Below, one piece after another: positions 9,054-17,637 of a stretch of 64,000 nt of DNA. Positions within the stretch are counted from its first letter, which is position 1. Each line of letters opens with the position of its first letter. The position numbers were made by a program, and so were the translations under genes. The stretch is taken from contig NZ_CAKMSB010000004.1 in NCBI RefSeq assembly GCF_928381405.1, forward strand, positions 206,032-270,031. The letters are read 5' to 3'. The stretch is from Rothia nasisuis. GTDB lineage: Bacteria > Actinomycetota > Actinomycetes > Actinomycetales > Micrococcaceae. A model generated the notes under the pieces. That model saw only the letters and a list, made by a program, of their open reading frames with translations, did not search any database and was not told where the DNA came from.

Positions 9054-9113
9054 GGGTTGTTACTTAGGCAGCTACCTGTCCGCAAGGCCGGTAGCTGTAC
9101 TGGAGGCAAGACC
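9054..9113 (+). promoter_or_regulatory. Ribonucleic antiterminator (RAT) for a LicT/BglG regulator, with an extended apical hairpin
   Basis: The 5' half GGGTTGTTACTTAG and the 3' half TGGAGGCAAGACC match the two halves of the classic RAT element of bgl/lic operons. Between them the usual short loop is replaced by a longer hairpin, CAGCTACC...GGTAGCTG. The 3' end overlaps the first bases of the terminator stem at 9109, the expected mutually exclusive arrangement. The cognate LicT-like protein is encoded at 12866. Confidence 0.8.
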
Positions 9114-9158
9114 TAAGCATTACCGCCACACGTGGCGTTAAGGCTTGGGTCTTTTTTA
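9109..9158 (+). terminator. Leader terminator controlled by the RAT
   Basis: AAGACCTAAGC pairs with GCTTGGGTCTT (one G-U pair), with an inner CGCCAC/GTGGCG stem, followed by TTTTTT. It lies 146 nt before the PTS gene start. The left arm shares GGCAAGACC with the antiterminator, so binding of the antiterminator protein would prevent this stem. Confidence 0.88.
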
Positions 9159-9303
9159 TTTCCCTATGGCAGGACGCCCGCTTCGGCAGGCTCCTACCAC
9201 GGCAGGTAGAAAAGACCCCGGCACCGTACACCAGCACATCACCCTTTCATGGTGGTCTGCTCCTGTAAGGGCCCGGGACTGCCTGACTATCAAGGAGAAT
9301 ACC

Positions 9304-11280
9304 GTGGCAACAACCAAGGTAGATTACGCCCAGACCGGGCTTGCTGTGCTCGATGCCGTAGGCGGCGAAGAAAACGTCAGCTCGCTGGCCCACTGCGCCA
9401 CTCGCCTACGCTTCACCCTCGAAGATAACTCCGTGCCCAATAAGGCAGAGGTTATGGCAATCCCCGGCGTTATTACCGTGATGGAAGCCGGAGGTCTGTA
9501 CCAGGTCGTCATCGGTAACGATGTGGTGAAGTCATACGATTCCATCATGGCTCACACCAGCCTAGCTTCAGACGTCAGGGAAGGAGGAGCAGGAGAGAAG
9601 TCCAAGAACCCCTTCAGCCGGTTCATCTCCATGATTTCAGCTCTCTTCTCACCGATTATTTGGACTCTTGCTGCGACCGGCCTAATCAAGGCGTTCCTGG
9701 CGCTCTTCACCGCGGGTATTCCCCTATTGAATACAGAGTCACAAAGCTACGCTATCCTCAATTCGTTAGGCGACGCCTTTATCTACTTCATGCCTCTTGC
9801 TCTTGCAGTTTCAGGCGCTAAATACTTCAAGGTCAATGTTGGTACGTCAATTGCGATCGCTGCCTTCTTGGTCTATCCCACAATTTACGGCATGTTTGAA
9901 GCCGGTAATCCGGTGAGCTTCTTCGGTATTCCGGTTGTCATGGCGCCCTACGTTTACTCAGTGTTCCCCATTGTCGTCGCTGTATGGGTGCAGAGCATTA
10001 TTGAGCCTCGCCTCATGAAGAGCCTCCCCTCATGGATGCGTAACTTCACGGTGCCGTTCATCGTGCTCGCCGTGGTTGGCCTACTGACTTTGATCATTGT
10101 AGGCCCTATCATTACGGCTGCCACCAACCTTGTCGCGGCTGGTCTCACCTGGATTTGGGGTCCTATGCCATGGCTTGGTGGCTTCATGATGGGTATGTTC
10201 TGGCAGGTCTTCGTGATGTTTGGTCTGCACTGGGGTCTTACTCCCATCATGATGAATGAGATTGCCTTAGACGGATACTCACTCCTCTTCGGCGCTCTGC
10301 CCTCAGCAGTGGTAGCACAGTGTGCTGCGGCACTTGCTGTTTCTCTGCGCACTAAAGACCAAAAGCTCCGCCAGATGGGTCTCCCCACCTCGATTGCTGG
10401 CTTCTTCTCAGGTGTGACAGAACCCATCGTCTATGGTGTAAACCTTCCTCTCAAAAAGCCCTTTCTGATTGGTATTACAGCAGGCGGTATCGGTGGTGCT
10501 CTTGCAGCTACAGGTGGTAGCGGTTCAACTGCGAATGTTTTCGCATCTGTGCTCACCCTCCCCGCCTTCCTCGGCGTAGGTAACTTTACACTGCAACTTA
10601 TCGGTGTTGCTACTGCGGGCATTCTCGGTTTTGTCGTTACCTTCATGTTCGGTATACCCAAGGAGCAAGCTGAGGTAGCGGTCGCTTCTACCGGCGGTGC
10701 ACCCGACCTAAGCCCCGAGGCATCGCAGCTATCGGCACCCCTGCCCGCCGATTCTAAGATTGTTCCTGCAGACGCTGTTGTGGTTCCTGCTAACGCGGTA
10801 GTCACCCTGCCGGCTGACTCCACCAACACCACCGACCTGGTTGCCCCTGCAACCGGCCAGGCGATTCCCCTGTCAGCAATTGACGACCCGGTTTTCTCCT
10901 CCGGTGCCATGGGCCAGGGCCTGGGCGTCATCCCCACAGACGGGCGTGTTTATGCCCCTATCGCAGGTAAGGTAGTCACCGCTATGGCTACTGGTCACGC
11001 CTTCGGTATCCGCTCAGAGACCGGGGTTGAAGTACTCATTCACGTGGGGGTCGACACCGTGCAGATGAACGGGGACGGCTTCACCCCCCACGTGACCAAA
11101 GGCGATACAGTGACAGCAGGCCAGCCCCTACTCACCTTTGACCGTTCCAAGGTTGCTGCCGCAGGCTACTCCGATACCGTCATCACCATCATCACAAACT
11201 CAGGCTCTTTTACCACCATTGAACCTCGGGTAGGCGGTAGCCTCGTAGCCGGTGAAATCGCCGTCATCGTCGAGCGCTAA
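9304..11280 (+). CDS. Beta-glucoside-specific PTS permease EIIBCA
   Basis: Imports and phosphorylates aryl- or alkyl-beta-glucosides (salicin, arbutin, perhaps cellobiose) using phospho-HPr. The 658-residue protein has domain order EIIB (about 1-90, phospho-cysteine Cys31 in HCATRLRF), EIIC (about 110-470, many membrane segments, including the conserved GVTEPIVYGVNLPLK loop) and EIIA (about 510-658, His565 and phospho-acceptor His580 in VEVLIHVGVDT). The EIIC-EIIA linker is rich in Ala, Val and Pro. GTG 9304 is preceded by AAGGAGAA; the frame is open further upstream but that part overlaps the leader. First gene of an operon with the glucosidase and the antiterminator. Confidence 0.93.
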   Translation: MATTKVDYAQTGLAVLDAVGGEENVSSLAHCATRLRFTLEDNSVPNKAEVMAIPGVITVMEAGGLYQVVIGNDVVKSYDSIMAHTSLASDVREGGAGEKSKNPFSRFISMISALFSPIIWTLAATGLIKAFLALFTAGIPLLNTESQSYAILNSLGDAFIYFMPLALAVSGAKYFKVNVGTSIAIAAFLVYPTIYGMFEAGNPVSFFGIPVVMAPYVYSVFPIVVAVWVQSIIEPRLMKSLPSWMRNFTVPFIVLAVVGLLTLIIVGPIITAATNLVAAGLTWIWGPMPWLGGFMMGMFWQVFVMFGLHWGLTPIMMNEIALDGYSLLFGALPSAVVAQCAAALAVSLRTKDQKLRQMGLPTSIAGFFSGVTEPIVYGVNLPLKKPFLIGITAGGIGGALAATGGSGSTANVFASVLTLPAFLGVGNFTLQLIGVATAGILGFVVTFMFGIPKEQAEVAVASTGGAPDLSPEASQLSAPLPADSKIVPADAVVVPANAVVTLPADSTNTTDLVAPATGQAIPLSAIDDPVFSSGAMGQGLGVIPTDGRVYAPIAGKVVTAMATGHAFGIRSETGVEVLIHVGVDTVQMNGDGFTPHVTKGDTVTAGQPLLTFDRSKVAAAGYSDTVITIITNSGSFTTIEPRVGGSLVAGEIAVIVER

Positions 11281-11326
11281 GCCACCGAACCCAATACCAA
11301 CGTCCTCAACAGAAAAGGAAAAGACC

Positions 11327-12775
11327 GTGTACCACAAGCAGCTCAAGCCCTTCCCCCAGAACTTCCTCTGGTCAGCCTCCACCTCCGCCTACCAGGTCGA
11401 AGGTGCCTGGAACGAAGGCGGCCGAGGCCCCATCGGCACCGACCTTCGCACCGATTTTCCCGAAGGCACCAGCGACTACAAGGTGGGGGCAGACCACTAC
11501 CACCGCTATAAAGAAGACGTAGCCCTCATGGCTGAGATGGGCTTTACCGCCTACCGTTTCTCTATCGCCTGGTCCCGTATTCTGCCTACCGGCCGAGGCG
11601 AGGTAAACCCCGAAGGCATCCAGTTCTACCACAATCTCATCGACGAACTGCGCGCCCACAACATCGAACCGATCGTCACCATGTTCCACTTCGACACCCC
11701 TGCGGCCCTCGACGAGATGGGCGGCTGGGCCAACCGCGAAGTATCAGAACTCTTTGTCGATTACGCCCGCGTACTCTTCGAAGAATACGGTGGCAAGGTC
11801 AAGTACTGGCTGACCATCAATGAACAGAATATGATGATTCTGCACGGGGCAGCCATCGGTATCCTCAAGACCCTCACCGACAACCCCGCCAAGGAGCTCA
11901 ACCAGATTAACCACAACATGTTCCTAGCCCAGGCCAAGAGCATGATTCTGTTGCACGAGATGCACCCGCAGGCCAAGATTGGCCCGGCCCCCAACATCGC
12001 CTACGTCTACCCGGCCTCATCCAAGCCTGAGGACGTCATTGCAGCTGATAATTACAACGCGGTACGCAACTGGCTCTACCTCGACCTTGCCGCCCGCGGC
12101 GAGTACAACTCCACGGCCTGGGCCATCATGGAGGCAAAGGGCACCGCCCCCGACATTGCCGAGGGTGATATGCAGATTCTTAGAGCAGCCCGCCCTGACT
12201 TCATCGCCTTCAACTACTACGCCACCCACACCATGGCCAATGCCCCCTACGGCCAGTCTGCTTCTGAGCTTGACCAGGAGGCCGACCAGCAGATTGCCCT
12301 GGGAGAGGAGGGCTTCTTCAAGGCCGTCTCGAACCCACACCTGCAGAAGACCCAGTTTGGCTGGGAGATTGACCCGGTGGGTATGCGTATGACCTACCGC
12401 GCGATCTGGGATCGCTACCATCTGCCCCTTATCGTCACCGAGAACGGCCTGGGAGCCTTCGATGAGCTCACCGAGGACGGCCGCGTACACGATGACTACC
12501 GTATCGACTACCTGCGCAAACACCTGGAGCAGACCCAGCTAGCGATCTCAGACGGGGTGCAGGTGCTGGGCTACTCCCCCTGGAGCGCCATTGACCTGGT
12601 TTCAACCCACCAGGGCATTTCAAAGCGCTACGGCTTTATCTACGTCAACCGTGACGAGTTCGATCTCAAGGATCTGGCCCGCTACCGTAAGGACTCCTTC
12701 TTCTGGTACCAGCAGCTCATTGCCACAGGTGAGCTACCCGCTGAGGACTGGGAACCTACCTATCCTGAGAATTAG
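11327..12775 (+). CDS. bglA: 6-phospho-beta-glucosidase (GH1)
   Basis: Hydrolyses the 6-phospho-beta-glucosides delivered by the PTS to glucose 6-phosphate and aglycone; cytosolic. The 482-residue GH1 protein has the N-terminal FLWSASTSAYQVEG signature, the acid/base glutamate in WLTINEQN (normally TxNEP, here with Q after E) and the nucleophile in LIVTENGLGAFDE. GTG 11327 is chosen over upstream in-frame starts because AAAGGAAAAG precedes it and the family begins at this point. It starts 46 nt after the PTS gene. Confidence 0.93.
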   Translation: MYHKQLKPFPQNFLWSASTSAYQVEGAWNEGGRGPIGTDLRTDFPEGTSDYKVGADHYHRYKEDVALMAEMGFTAYRFSIAWSRILPTGRGEVNPEGIQFYHNLIDELRAHNIEPIVTMFHFDTPAALDEMGGWANREVSELFVDYARVLFEEYGGKVKYWLTINEQNMMILHGAAIGILKTLTDNPAKELNQINHNMFLAQAKSMILLHEMHPQAKIGPAPNIAYVYPASSKPEDVIAADNYNAVRNWLYLDLAARGEYNSTAWAIMEAKGTAPDIAEGDMQILRAARPDFIAFNYYATHTMANAPYGQSASELDQEADQQIALGEEGFFKAVSNPHLQKTQFGWEIDPVGMRMTYRAIWDRYHLPLIVTENGLGAFDELTEDGRVHDDYRIDYLRKHLEQTQLAISDGVQVLGYSPWSAIDLVSTHQGISKRYGFIYVNRDEFDLKDLARYRKDSFFWYQQLIATGELPAEDWEPTYPEN

Positions 12776-12790
12776 GGGCGTGAGGACGTC

Positions 12791-12827
12791 GGCAGGTGAG
12801 TAGCACTGGCGGTGCAGCTCACCTGCC
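12791..12827 (+). other. Hairpin between the glucosidase and antiterminator genes
   Basis: GGCAGGTGAG and CTCACCTGCC form a perfect 10-bp stem with a 17-nt loop. No T-run follows, so it is more likely an mRNA-stability or partial-termination element that lowers expression of the antiterminator than a full terminator. Confidence 0.5.
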
Positions 12828-12865
12828 CCTACGGTGAGGCAGTAGGAGGATGTGAAGGAAGCACC

Positions 12866-13738
12866 ATGAAAATAGCACATGTCTATAACAATAATGTGGT
12901 GCTCGCCCGCACCAATGAAGGTAAAGAGGTCGTTGTCATCGGGCGAGGCCTGGCCTTCAACAAAAAGAAGGGTGCCACGGTTGACCCTGCTCAGGTGGAG
13001 CAGACCTTCGTACCTGAGAACCCAGGTACGGATTACGCTGCCGCCATGCTCGCGGAGCTGCCCTCGGACGTCCTGGCCCTGGCCTCAGAGCTGGAGCAGC
13101 ATGCCAGCCGGGTACTTGGCTTTAACCTGGCGCACTCGCTGGTACTCCCTCTAGCGGATCACCTTTCCTACGCCCTGGAACGTGTGCGGGAGGGTCAGAC
13201 CATGGAGTTTCCGCTGTCGATAGAGGTTTCGCAGTTGTACCCGCGGGAGTACGGTTTTGGCCAGTATGCGGTGCAGCTGGTGAGCCAGCGGCTGGGGGTG
13301 GAGTTGCAGCCTGAGGAAGCAACTGCTTTTGCTATGCACCTGGTCAACACCCAGTTTGAAGGGTCTGATTTGAATAAGACCTACCGCATGACTGAGGTGT
13401 TCTCGCAGATTTTCAGCGTCATTTCTTTTGCCTACAATCGGCCGCTGAATCAGAATCACATGTCGGTGGCCCGCTTTGTGACCCACCTGCGCTATCTTTT
13501 TGTGCGCACGGAACAAAATACCGGAGAGAGGGGCAGTGGTGGGCAGGCCAGCGCTATTCCGGCGATTCACGAGGCGGTGATGTCTAGCTACCCTAAGGCC
13601 TATAGCTGTGCTGGCAAGGTAAGGGTTCTTTTAGAGATGCATTTGGGCACTGAGCTGAGCCGTGATGAACAGACCTATTTGGCGATTCATATCTCGCGAC
13701 TAGCTCAGGATTTGTGGGGGGACCCCTCAACAGACTAG
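12866..13738 (+). CDS. licT: LicT/BglG-type transcriptional antiterminator
   Basis: An RNA-binding regulator of the PTS operon. The 290-residue protein has the CAT RNA-binding domain (1-55, MKIAHVYNNNVVLA...IGRGLAFNKKKG) followed by two PTS regulation domains. Candidate phosphorylation histidines are in LADHLSYALE and FAMHLVNTQ (PRD1) and VTHLRYLFVRT and YLAIHISRL (PRD2). ATG 12866 follows GAAGGAAG. It is the third gene of the operon and, as in many bgl/lic systems, should bind the RAT at 9054 and activate its own transcription. Confidence 0.93.
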   Translation: MKIAHVYNNNVVLARTNEGKEVVVIGRGLAFNKKKGATVDPAQVEQTFVPENPGTDYAAAMLAELPSDVLALASELEQHASRVLGFNLAHSLVLPLADHLSYALERVREGQTMEFPLSIEVSQLYPREYGFGQYAVQLVSQRLGVELQPEEATAFAMHLVNTQFEGSDLNKTYRMTEVFSQIFSVISFAYNRPLNQNHMSVARFVTHLRYLFVRTEQNTGERGSGGQASAIPAIHEAVMSSYPKAYSCAGKVRVLLEMHLGTELSRDEQTYLAIHISRLAQDLWGDPSTD

Positions 13739-13787
13739 CTCGGGCAATAACTAGCTTACTTGCGTGCCGCCCGCCACATCTGCCAGA

Positions 13788-13802
13788 ATTGTTGAACAAT
13801 CA
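13788..13802. promoter_or_regulatory. Palindromic operator upstream of pxpBC
   Basis: ATTGTTGAACAAT is a perfect 6+1+6 palindrome. The 14-mer TTGTTGAACAATCA recurs exactly at 40115-40128 upstream of the NRAMP-like gene. The size and sequence suit a GntR/FadR-type dimer, and a GntR-FCD gene is at 18566. The match of site to protein is inference. Confidence 0.6.
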
Positions 13803-13883
13803 AGAGGTGATGAGGGCAGTTGCTCTGGCAGAGCCACCCACAGCCTCTCGGTTGCCCCGCAGTCGCACCAGAGAGGCGAGACC

Positions 13884-15647
13884 ATGCACCCCACGCACAG
13901 CACCGATATCTACACGGTCAAACCCTTCGGCCCCCTAGCGACTCTGGTTAACTGCAGTACTCTCGAAAATGCCCTACACCTGCACGAGTACCTACAAATC
14001 CACCCCGCCGCTGGCCAAACTGAGCTCGTTCCTGCCGCGCAGACCGTCCTGGTGCGGTTTGAGACCCCAGCCCACACTGCGTCCTTTCTAACGGCCCCCC
14101 ACCTACCCGAGGTGTCCGGCGGCGTGCGCGCACACGGCCGCACCGCCACCATCCCTGTGGTCTACGACGGTCAGGATCTCGCGGACGTCGCCGCCCACCT
14201 GGACATCAGCGAGCAGGCTGTTATCTACGCCCACACGACCGGGCGCTGGTCGGTGGCCTTTGCGGGGTTCGCACCCGGTTTCTTCTATCTGCACCGGCAC
14301 GATAATGTACTGGAGGTTCCGCGACGGGCCACCCCGCGCACCTCCGTCCCCGCCGGGGCGGTGGGCCTGGCCGGTGATTTTTCGGGTATCTACCCGCGTT
14401 CTTCACCCGGCGGCTGGCAGCTGATCGGTCGCACCAATGCGCCCCTCTGGGACCTCGCTCAAAATCCGCCCGCCCTGCTGAAGCCGGGTATGCAGGTGCA
14501 GTTCGAGGCGGTGCGCGAGCTCATTACAGCTGGTCAGGTAGGGGTTCAGGACGCCCCCGCCCCGGCCAGCCAGCCCCGGGCAGGTTCGCACCCGGTAAGA
14601 TCTAGGCAGGCGGACGCCCCCACAACAGTTCCCCGTGAGGTGTTGGAAGTCAAGAGCCCGGGCCTGCTGACCCTCTTCCAGGACGGGGGACGAGCCGGAC
14701 TAACCCACTGGGGCGTCTCCCCCTCTGGGCCTGCGGACCGGGCTGCGGCAGCTGAAGCTAACCGTTTGGTCGGTAATTCGGCGAGTGCCACCGTACTCGA
14801 AAACCTCGCTGGCGGGCTGAAGCTGACCGCCCTAGCCGATGTGGCGCTGGCCCTGACCGGGGCAGATACCCCGGCGCAGATTACCGAGGACGCCCCCGGG
14901 CAGGTTACAGACCCTGCAGAGGATTCAGCCCCGGCGGCAGTGGCACCCCTGACTGTGCCCTCCTATACCCCCTTTGCCCTAAAGCCCGGCCAGACGCTCA
15001 CCCTGGGGGCACCGATCCGGGGCTTGCGCACCTATATCGCGGTACGCGGAGGGTTTGCGGCTGCTACCGAGGCGGCGAGCGCCTCCCGAGATACCCTGGC
15101 TGGCCTGGGGCCGGCCCCGCTGTCTGCCGGCGATCGTCTGTATCGGGCCCGGGCGGGCTCTACTGTGGTTGCTACCCCCTCCCCCGCTCTGCCCCTGCCG
15201 GAGCCGGGCAAAGTGCTGAAAATCCGTACCTATGCTGGGCCGCGGGAGGACTGGTTTACCCCCGAATCCCTGGGCAGGTTTACCAATGTGACCTGGGAAG
15301 TTTCCCAGTCCAGTGACCGCATTGGGATCAGGCTCCTGTTGGCAGCCACCCCCGCCGACGGGTCTGCAGCCCCCCAGCCCACCGGCGTCCTCACCCGGGC
15401 CATCACCCGCGAGCTGCCCAGCGAGGGCATGGTGGCCGGGGCTGTTCAGGTGCCTCCCAGCGGAGAGCCGGTTGTCTTTATGGCTGATCACCCGGTGACC
15501 GGCGGCTACCCCGTCATTGCGACGGTTCACCCTGCTGACCTGCGCTTACTGGCCCAGGCCCCGCCCGGTACCCGCCTGCGGTTTGACCTCCTGAACTTCC
15601 CCGATTGCACCCCTGCCCGCCCCCGCCCCTCCGAGACCGAAAAGTGA
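13884..15647 (+). CDS. pxpBC: Fused 5-oxoprolinase subunits B and C (KipI-KipA fusion)
   Basis: 587 residues. The first ~220 form PxpB (KipI fold: GRWSVAFAGFAPGFFYL, PRRATPRTSVPAGAVGLAG, YPRSSPGGWQLIGRT). A Pro/Ala linker of about 30 residues leads to PxpC (KipA fold: SPGLLTLFQDGGRAGLTHWG, ending FDLLNF). With PxpA this would hydrolyse 5-oxoproline. KipI and KipA are also the two halves of the carboxyltransferase domain of urea carboxylase, and the next gene is a biotin carboxylase/BCCP, so a biotin-dependent reaction is an alternative. ATG 13884 is preferred over an earlier ATG at 13764 because the homology starts just after it. The palindrome at 13788 lies upstream. Confidence 0.88.
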   Translation: MHPTHSTDIYTVKPFGPLATLVNCSTLENALHLHEYLQIHPAAGQTELVPAAQTVLVRFETPAHTASFLTAPHLPEVSGGVRAHGRTATIPVVYDGQDLADVAAHLDISEQAVIYAHTTGRWSVAFAGFAPGFFYLHRHDNVLEVPRRATPRTSVPAGAVGLAGDFSGIYPRSSPGGWQLIGRTNAPLWDLAQNPPALLKPGMQVQFEAVRELITAGQVGVQDAPAPASQPRAGSHPVRSRQADAPTTVPREVLEVKSPGLLTLFQDGGRAGLTHWGVSPSGPADRAAAAEANRLVGNSASATVLENLAGGLKLTALADVALALTGADTPAQITEDAPGQVTDPAEDSAPAAVAPLTVPSYTPFALKPGQTLTLGAPIRGLRTYIAVRGGFAAATEAASASRDTLAGLGPAPLSAGDRLYRARAGSTVVATPSPALPLPEPGKVLKIRTYAGPREDWFTPESLGRFTNVTWEVSQSSDRIGIRLLLAATPADGSAAPQPTGVLTRAITRELPSEGMVAGAVQVPPSGEPVVFMADHPVTGGYPVIATVHPADLRLLAQAPPGTRLRFDLLNFPDCTPARPRPSETEK

Positions 15648-15652
15648 GCCCC

Positions 15653-17461
15653 ATGCGTAAAGTTTTAGTTGCTAACCGTGGCGAGATTGCCGTCCGTATT
15701 ATTGGCGCCTGCGCCGCCCAGGGTATCGCCTCGGTGGCGGTTTACGCCGATTCGGACGCCGAAGCCCTGCACACCGCCCTGGCCGATGAGGCCTACGCCC
15801 TGGAGGGCACCGGCCCGGCGGAAACCTACCTGGATATTGAGAAGGTGCTGGCGGTTGCGGTGGCCTCGGGGGCTACCGATGTTCACCCCGGCTACGGTTT
15901 TTTGGCGGAAAACGCCGACTTTGCCCGTGCCGTGATCGCTGCGGGGCTGACCTGGATTGGCCCGGCCCCTGAGACTATCGAGGCCCTGGGCGATAAGGTC
16001 AAGGCCCGGGAGCTGGCCCAGTCGGTGGGGGCTCCGCTGGCACCCGGGTCGGACGGCCCCGTCGCCTCCCCCGAAGAGGCCCGCGCCTTTGCCCAGGAGC
16101 ACGGCCTGCCCTCCATTATCAAGGCTGCCCACGGCGGCGGCGGGCGCGGTATGCGTATCGTGCGGGAGCTGGGCGAGGTTGAGGACGCCTTCGTCGCAGC
16201 TTCGCGGGAGGCTGTAGCTGCTTTCGGCAACGGGGAGTGCTTCATTGAGCGTTTCCTAGAGAAGCCCCGCCATGTGGAGGCTCAGGTGGCAGCTGATTCC
16301 CACGGCAATGTGGTGGTGGTGGGCACCCGCGACTGCTCTCTGCAGCGCCGTAATCAGAAGCTGATTGAGGAGGCCCCTGCCCCCTTCCTCACCGAAGAGC
16401 AGCGGGCCCAGATTGAGCGGGCGTCCGCTGAGATTTTCCGGGCTGCCGGGTATGTGGGTGTGGGTACCGCCGAGTTTATGGTGGCCCTTGATGGCACCAT
16501 TTCCTTCCTGGAGGTCAATACCCGCATTCAGGTGGAGCACCCGGTGACTGAGGAGGTCACCGGAGTTGATCTGGTGGCTCTGCAGCTTGATATCGCGGCG
16601 GGCAGGCCCCTGCCCTTTACTGAGACTCCTGAGCCGGTTGGCCATGCCTTTGAGTTCCGCATCAATGCTGAGGACCCGGCCCGGGGCTTCCTGCCCGCAG
16701 CTGGCCGTCTTGAGTCCATCACCGTGCCCTCTGGCCCTGGGATCCGCTGGGATGCCGGGGTGCGCCCGGGCTCTGTGGTCAGCGGCGAGTTTGATTCTAT
16801 GCTGGCCAAGCTGATTGTCACCGGACCCACCCGCCAGGTAGCCCTGCGCCGGGCCCGTTTCGCCCTGGCCCAGATGGACATCGCCGGGGTTGCAACTGTG
16901 CTGCCCTTTGACCGGCAGGTGCTTGAAGCACCAGCTTTTACCGCTGAGGGCGGAGACTTCGGGGTCTACACCACCTGGATTGAGGACGCCTTCCTCCCCT
17001 CCCTTGCCCAGGGCAAGGACGCCGCCACCGGGGCTTCCGGTGCCGAGGCTGGGGGCGGGGCGCAGGCGTCCTACCATCAGCCCCTGCTGCCGGTGGGTGC
17101 TAGCGTTTTCCCGGGCACCGGCATCACCCGCTTCACCCTGGAAATTGACGGCACCCCGCACCGGGTGGGCCTGCCTGATTCGGTTTTTGCAGCCCTGGGG
17201 TCCGGTGCGGACGCGCCCACCCCCGCGAGCGGGCAGGAGCAGGCAGGTGCCGGGCAGCTACTAGCCCCTATGGGTGGGGCCCTGCTCAAGTACACCGTAG
17301 CTGTGGGCGATGAGGTTGCCGCAGGGGATCAGGTAGCCCTGCTAGAGGCCATGAAGACCGAGGTTCCGGTGCTGGCTGAAACCGCAGGCACCGTGGCTGA
17401 GCTCCCCGCCCAGGTAGGTAAGCGCCTGACCGCGGGCGAGGTGCTGGTGGTTTTTGAATAA
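15653..17461 (+). CDS. Biotin carboxylase with C-terminal BCCP domain
   Basis: 602 residues. Residues about 1-450 are a biotin carboxylase with ATP-grasp: HPGYGFLAENADFA, AAHGGGGRGMRIV, RDCSLQRRNQKLIEEAP and the signature EVNTRIQVEHPVTE. A variable linker leads to a biotinyl domain with EAMKT, Lys568 being the biotinylation site. It starts 5 nt after pxpBC; an overlapping GTG at 15644 is possible. Acyl-CoA carboxylase alpha subunits have this layout, but no beta subunit is near. Its neighbour carries the two carboxyltransferase-like modules of urea carboxylase, so the pair may be a split biotin-dependent carboxylase tied to oxoproline or a related lactam or amide. The substrate is not known. 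Confidence 0.88.
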   Translation: MRKVLVANRGEIAVRIIGACAAQGIASVAVYADSDAEALHTALADEAYALEGTGPAETYLDIEKVLAVAVASGATDVHPGYGFLAENADFARAVIAAGLTWIGPAPETIEALGDKVKARELAQSVGAPLAPGSDGPVASPEEARAFAQEHGLPSIIKAAHGGGGRGMRIVRELGEVEDAFVAASREAVAAFGNGECFIERFLEKPRHVEAQVAADSHGNVVVVGTRDCSLQRRNQKLIEEAPAPFLTEEQRAQIERASAEIFRAAGYVGVGTAEFMVALDGTISFLEVNTRIQVEHPVTEEVTGVDLVALQLDIAAGRPLPFTETPEPVGHAFEFRINAEDPARGFLPAAGRLESITVPSGPGIRWDAGVRPGSVVSGEFDSMLAKLIVTGPTRQVALRRARFALAQMDIAGVATVLPFDRQVLEAPAFTAEGGDFGVYTTWIEDAFLPSLAQGKDAATGASGAEAGGGAQASYHQPLLPVGASVFPGTGITRFTLEIDGTPHRVGLPDSVFAALGSGADAPTPASGQEQAGAGQLLAPMGGALLKYTVAVGDEVAAGDQVALLEAMKTEVPVLAETAGTVAELPAQVGKRLTAGEVLVVFE

Positions 17462-17468
17462 AAGAAGT

Positions 17469-17494
17469 CCCCGCATTCATGAGCGAATGCGGGG
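17469..17494 (+). terminator. Terminator after the biotin carboxylase gene
   Basis: CCCCGCATTC and GAATGCGGGG form a perfect 10-bp stem with a 6-nt loop, 7 nt past the stop, followed by ATTTAAACTT. It closes the pxpBC operon. Confidence 0.75.
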
Positions 17495-17637
17495 ATTTAA
17501 ACTTCATTCAAAAATACCTGGGTCACTTTTAGTACCAACACAATAAGTTGGCGGCCCGGTTTCTGTTTATAGCCTACGCGCACGCCGTAGGAGAATCAAT
17601 AGAACATATTTTCTAAGATGCAGGTTACTATCTATAC

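Noticed and set aside
16256..17161. 301-codon minus-strand frame over the biotin carboxylase gene
   Set aside because: Antisense to a strongly conserved ATP-grasp enzyme; length is due to high GC content.
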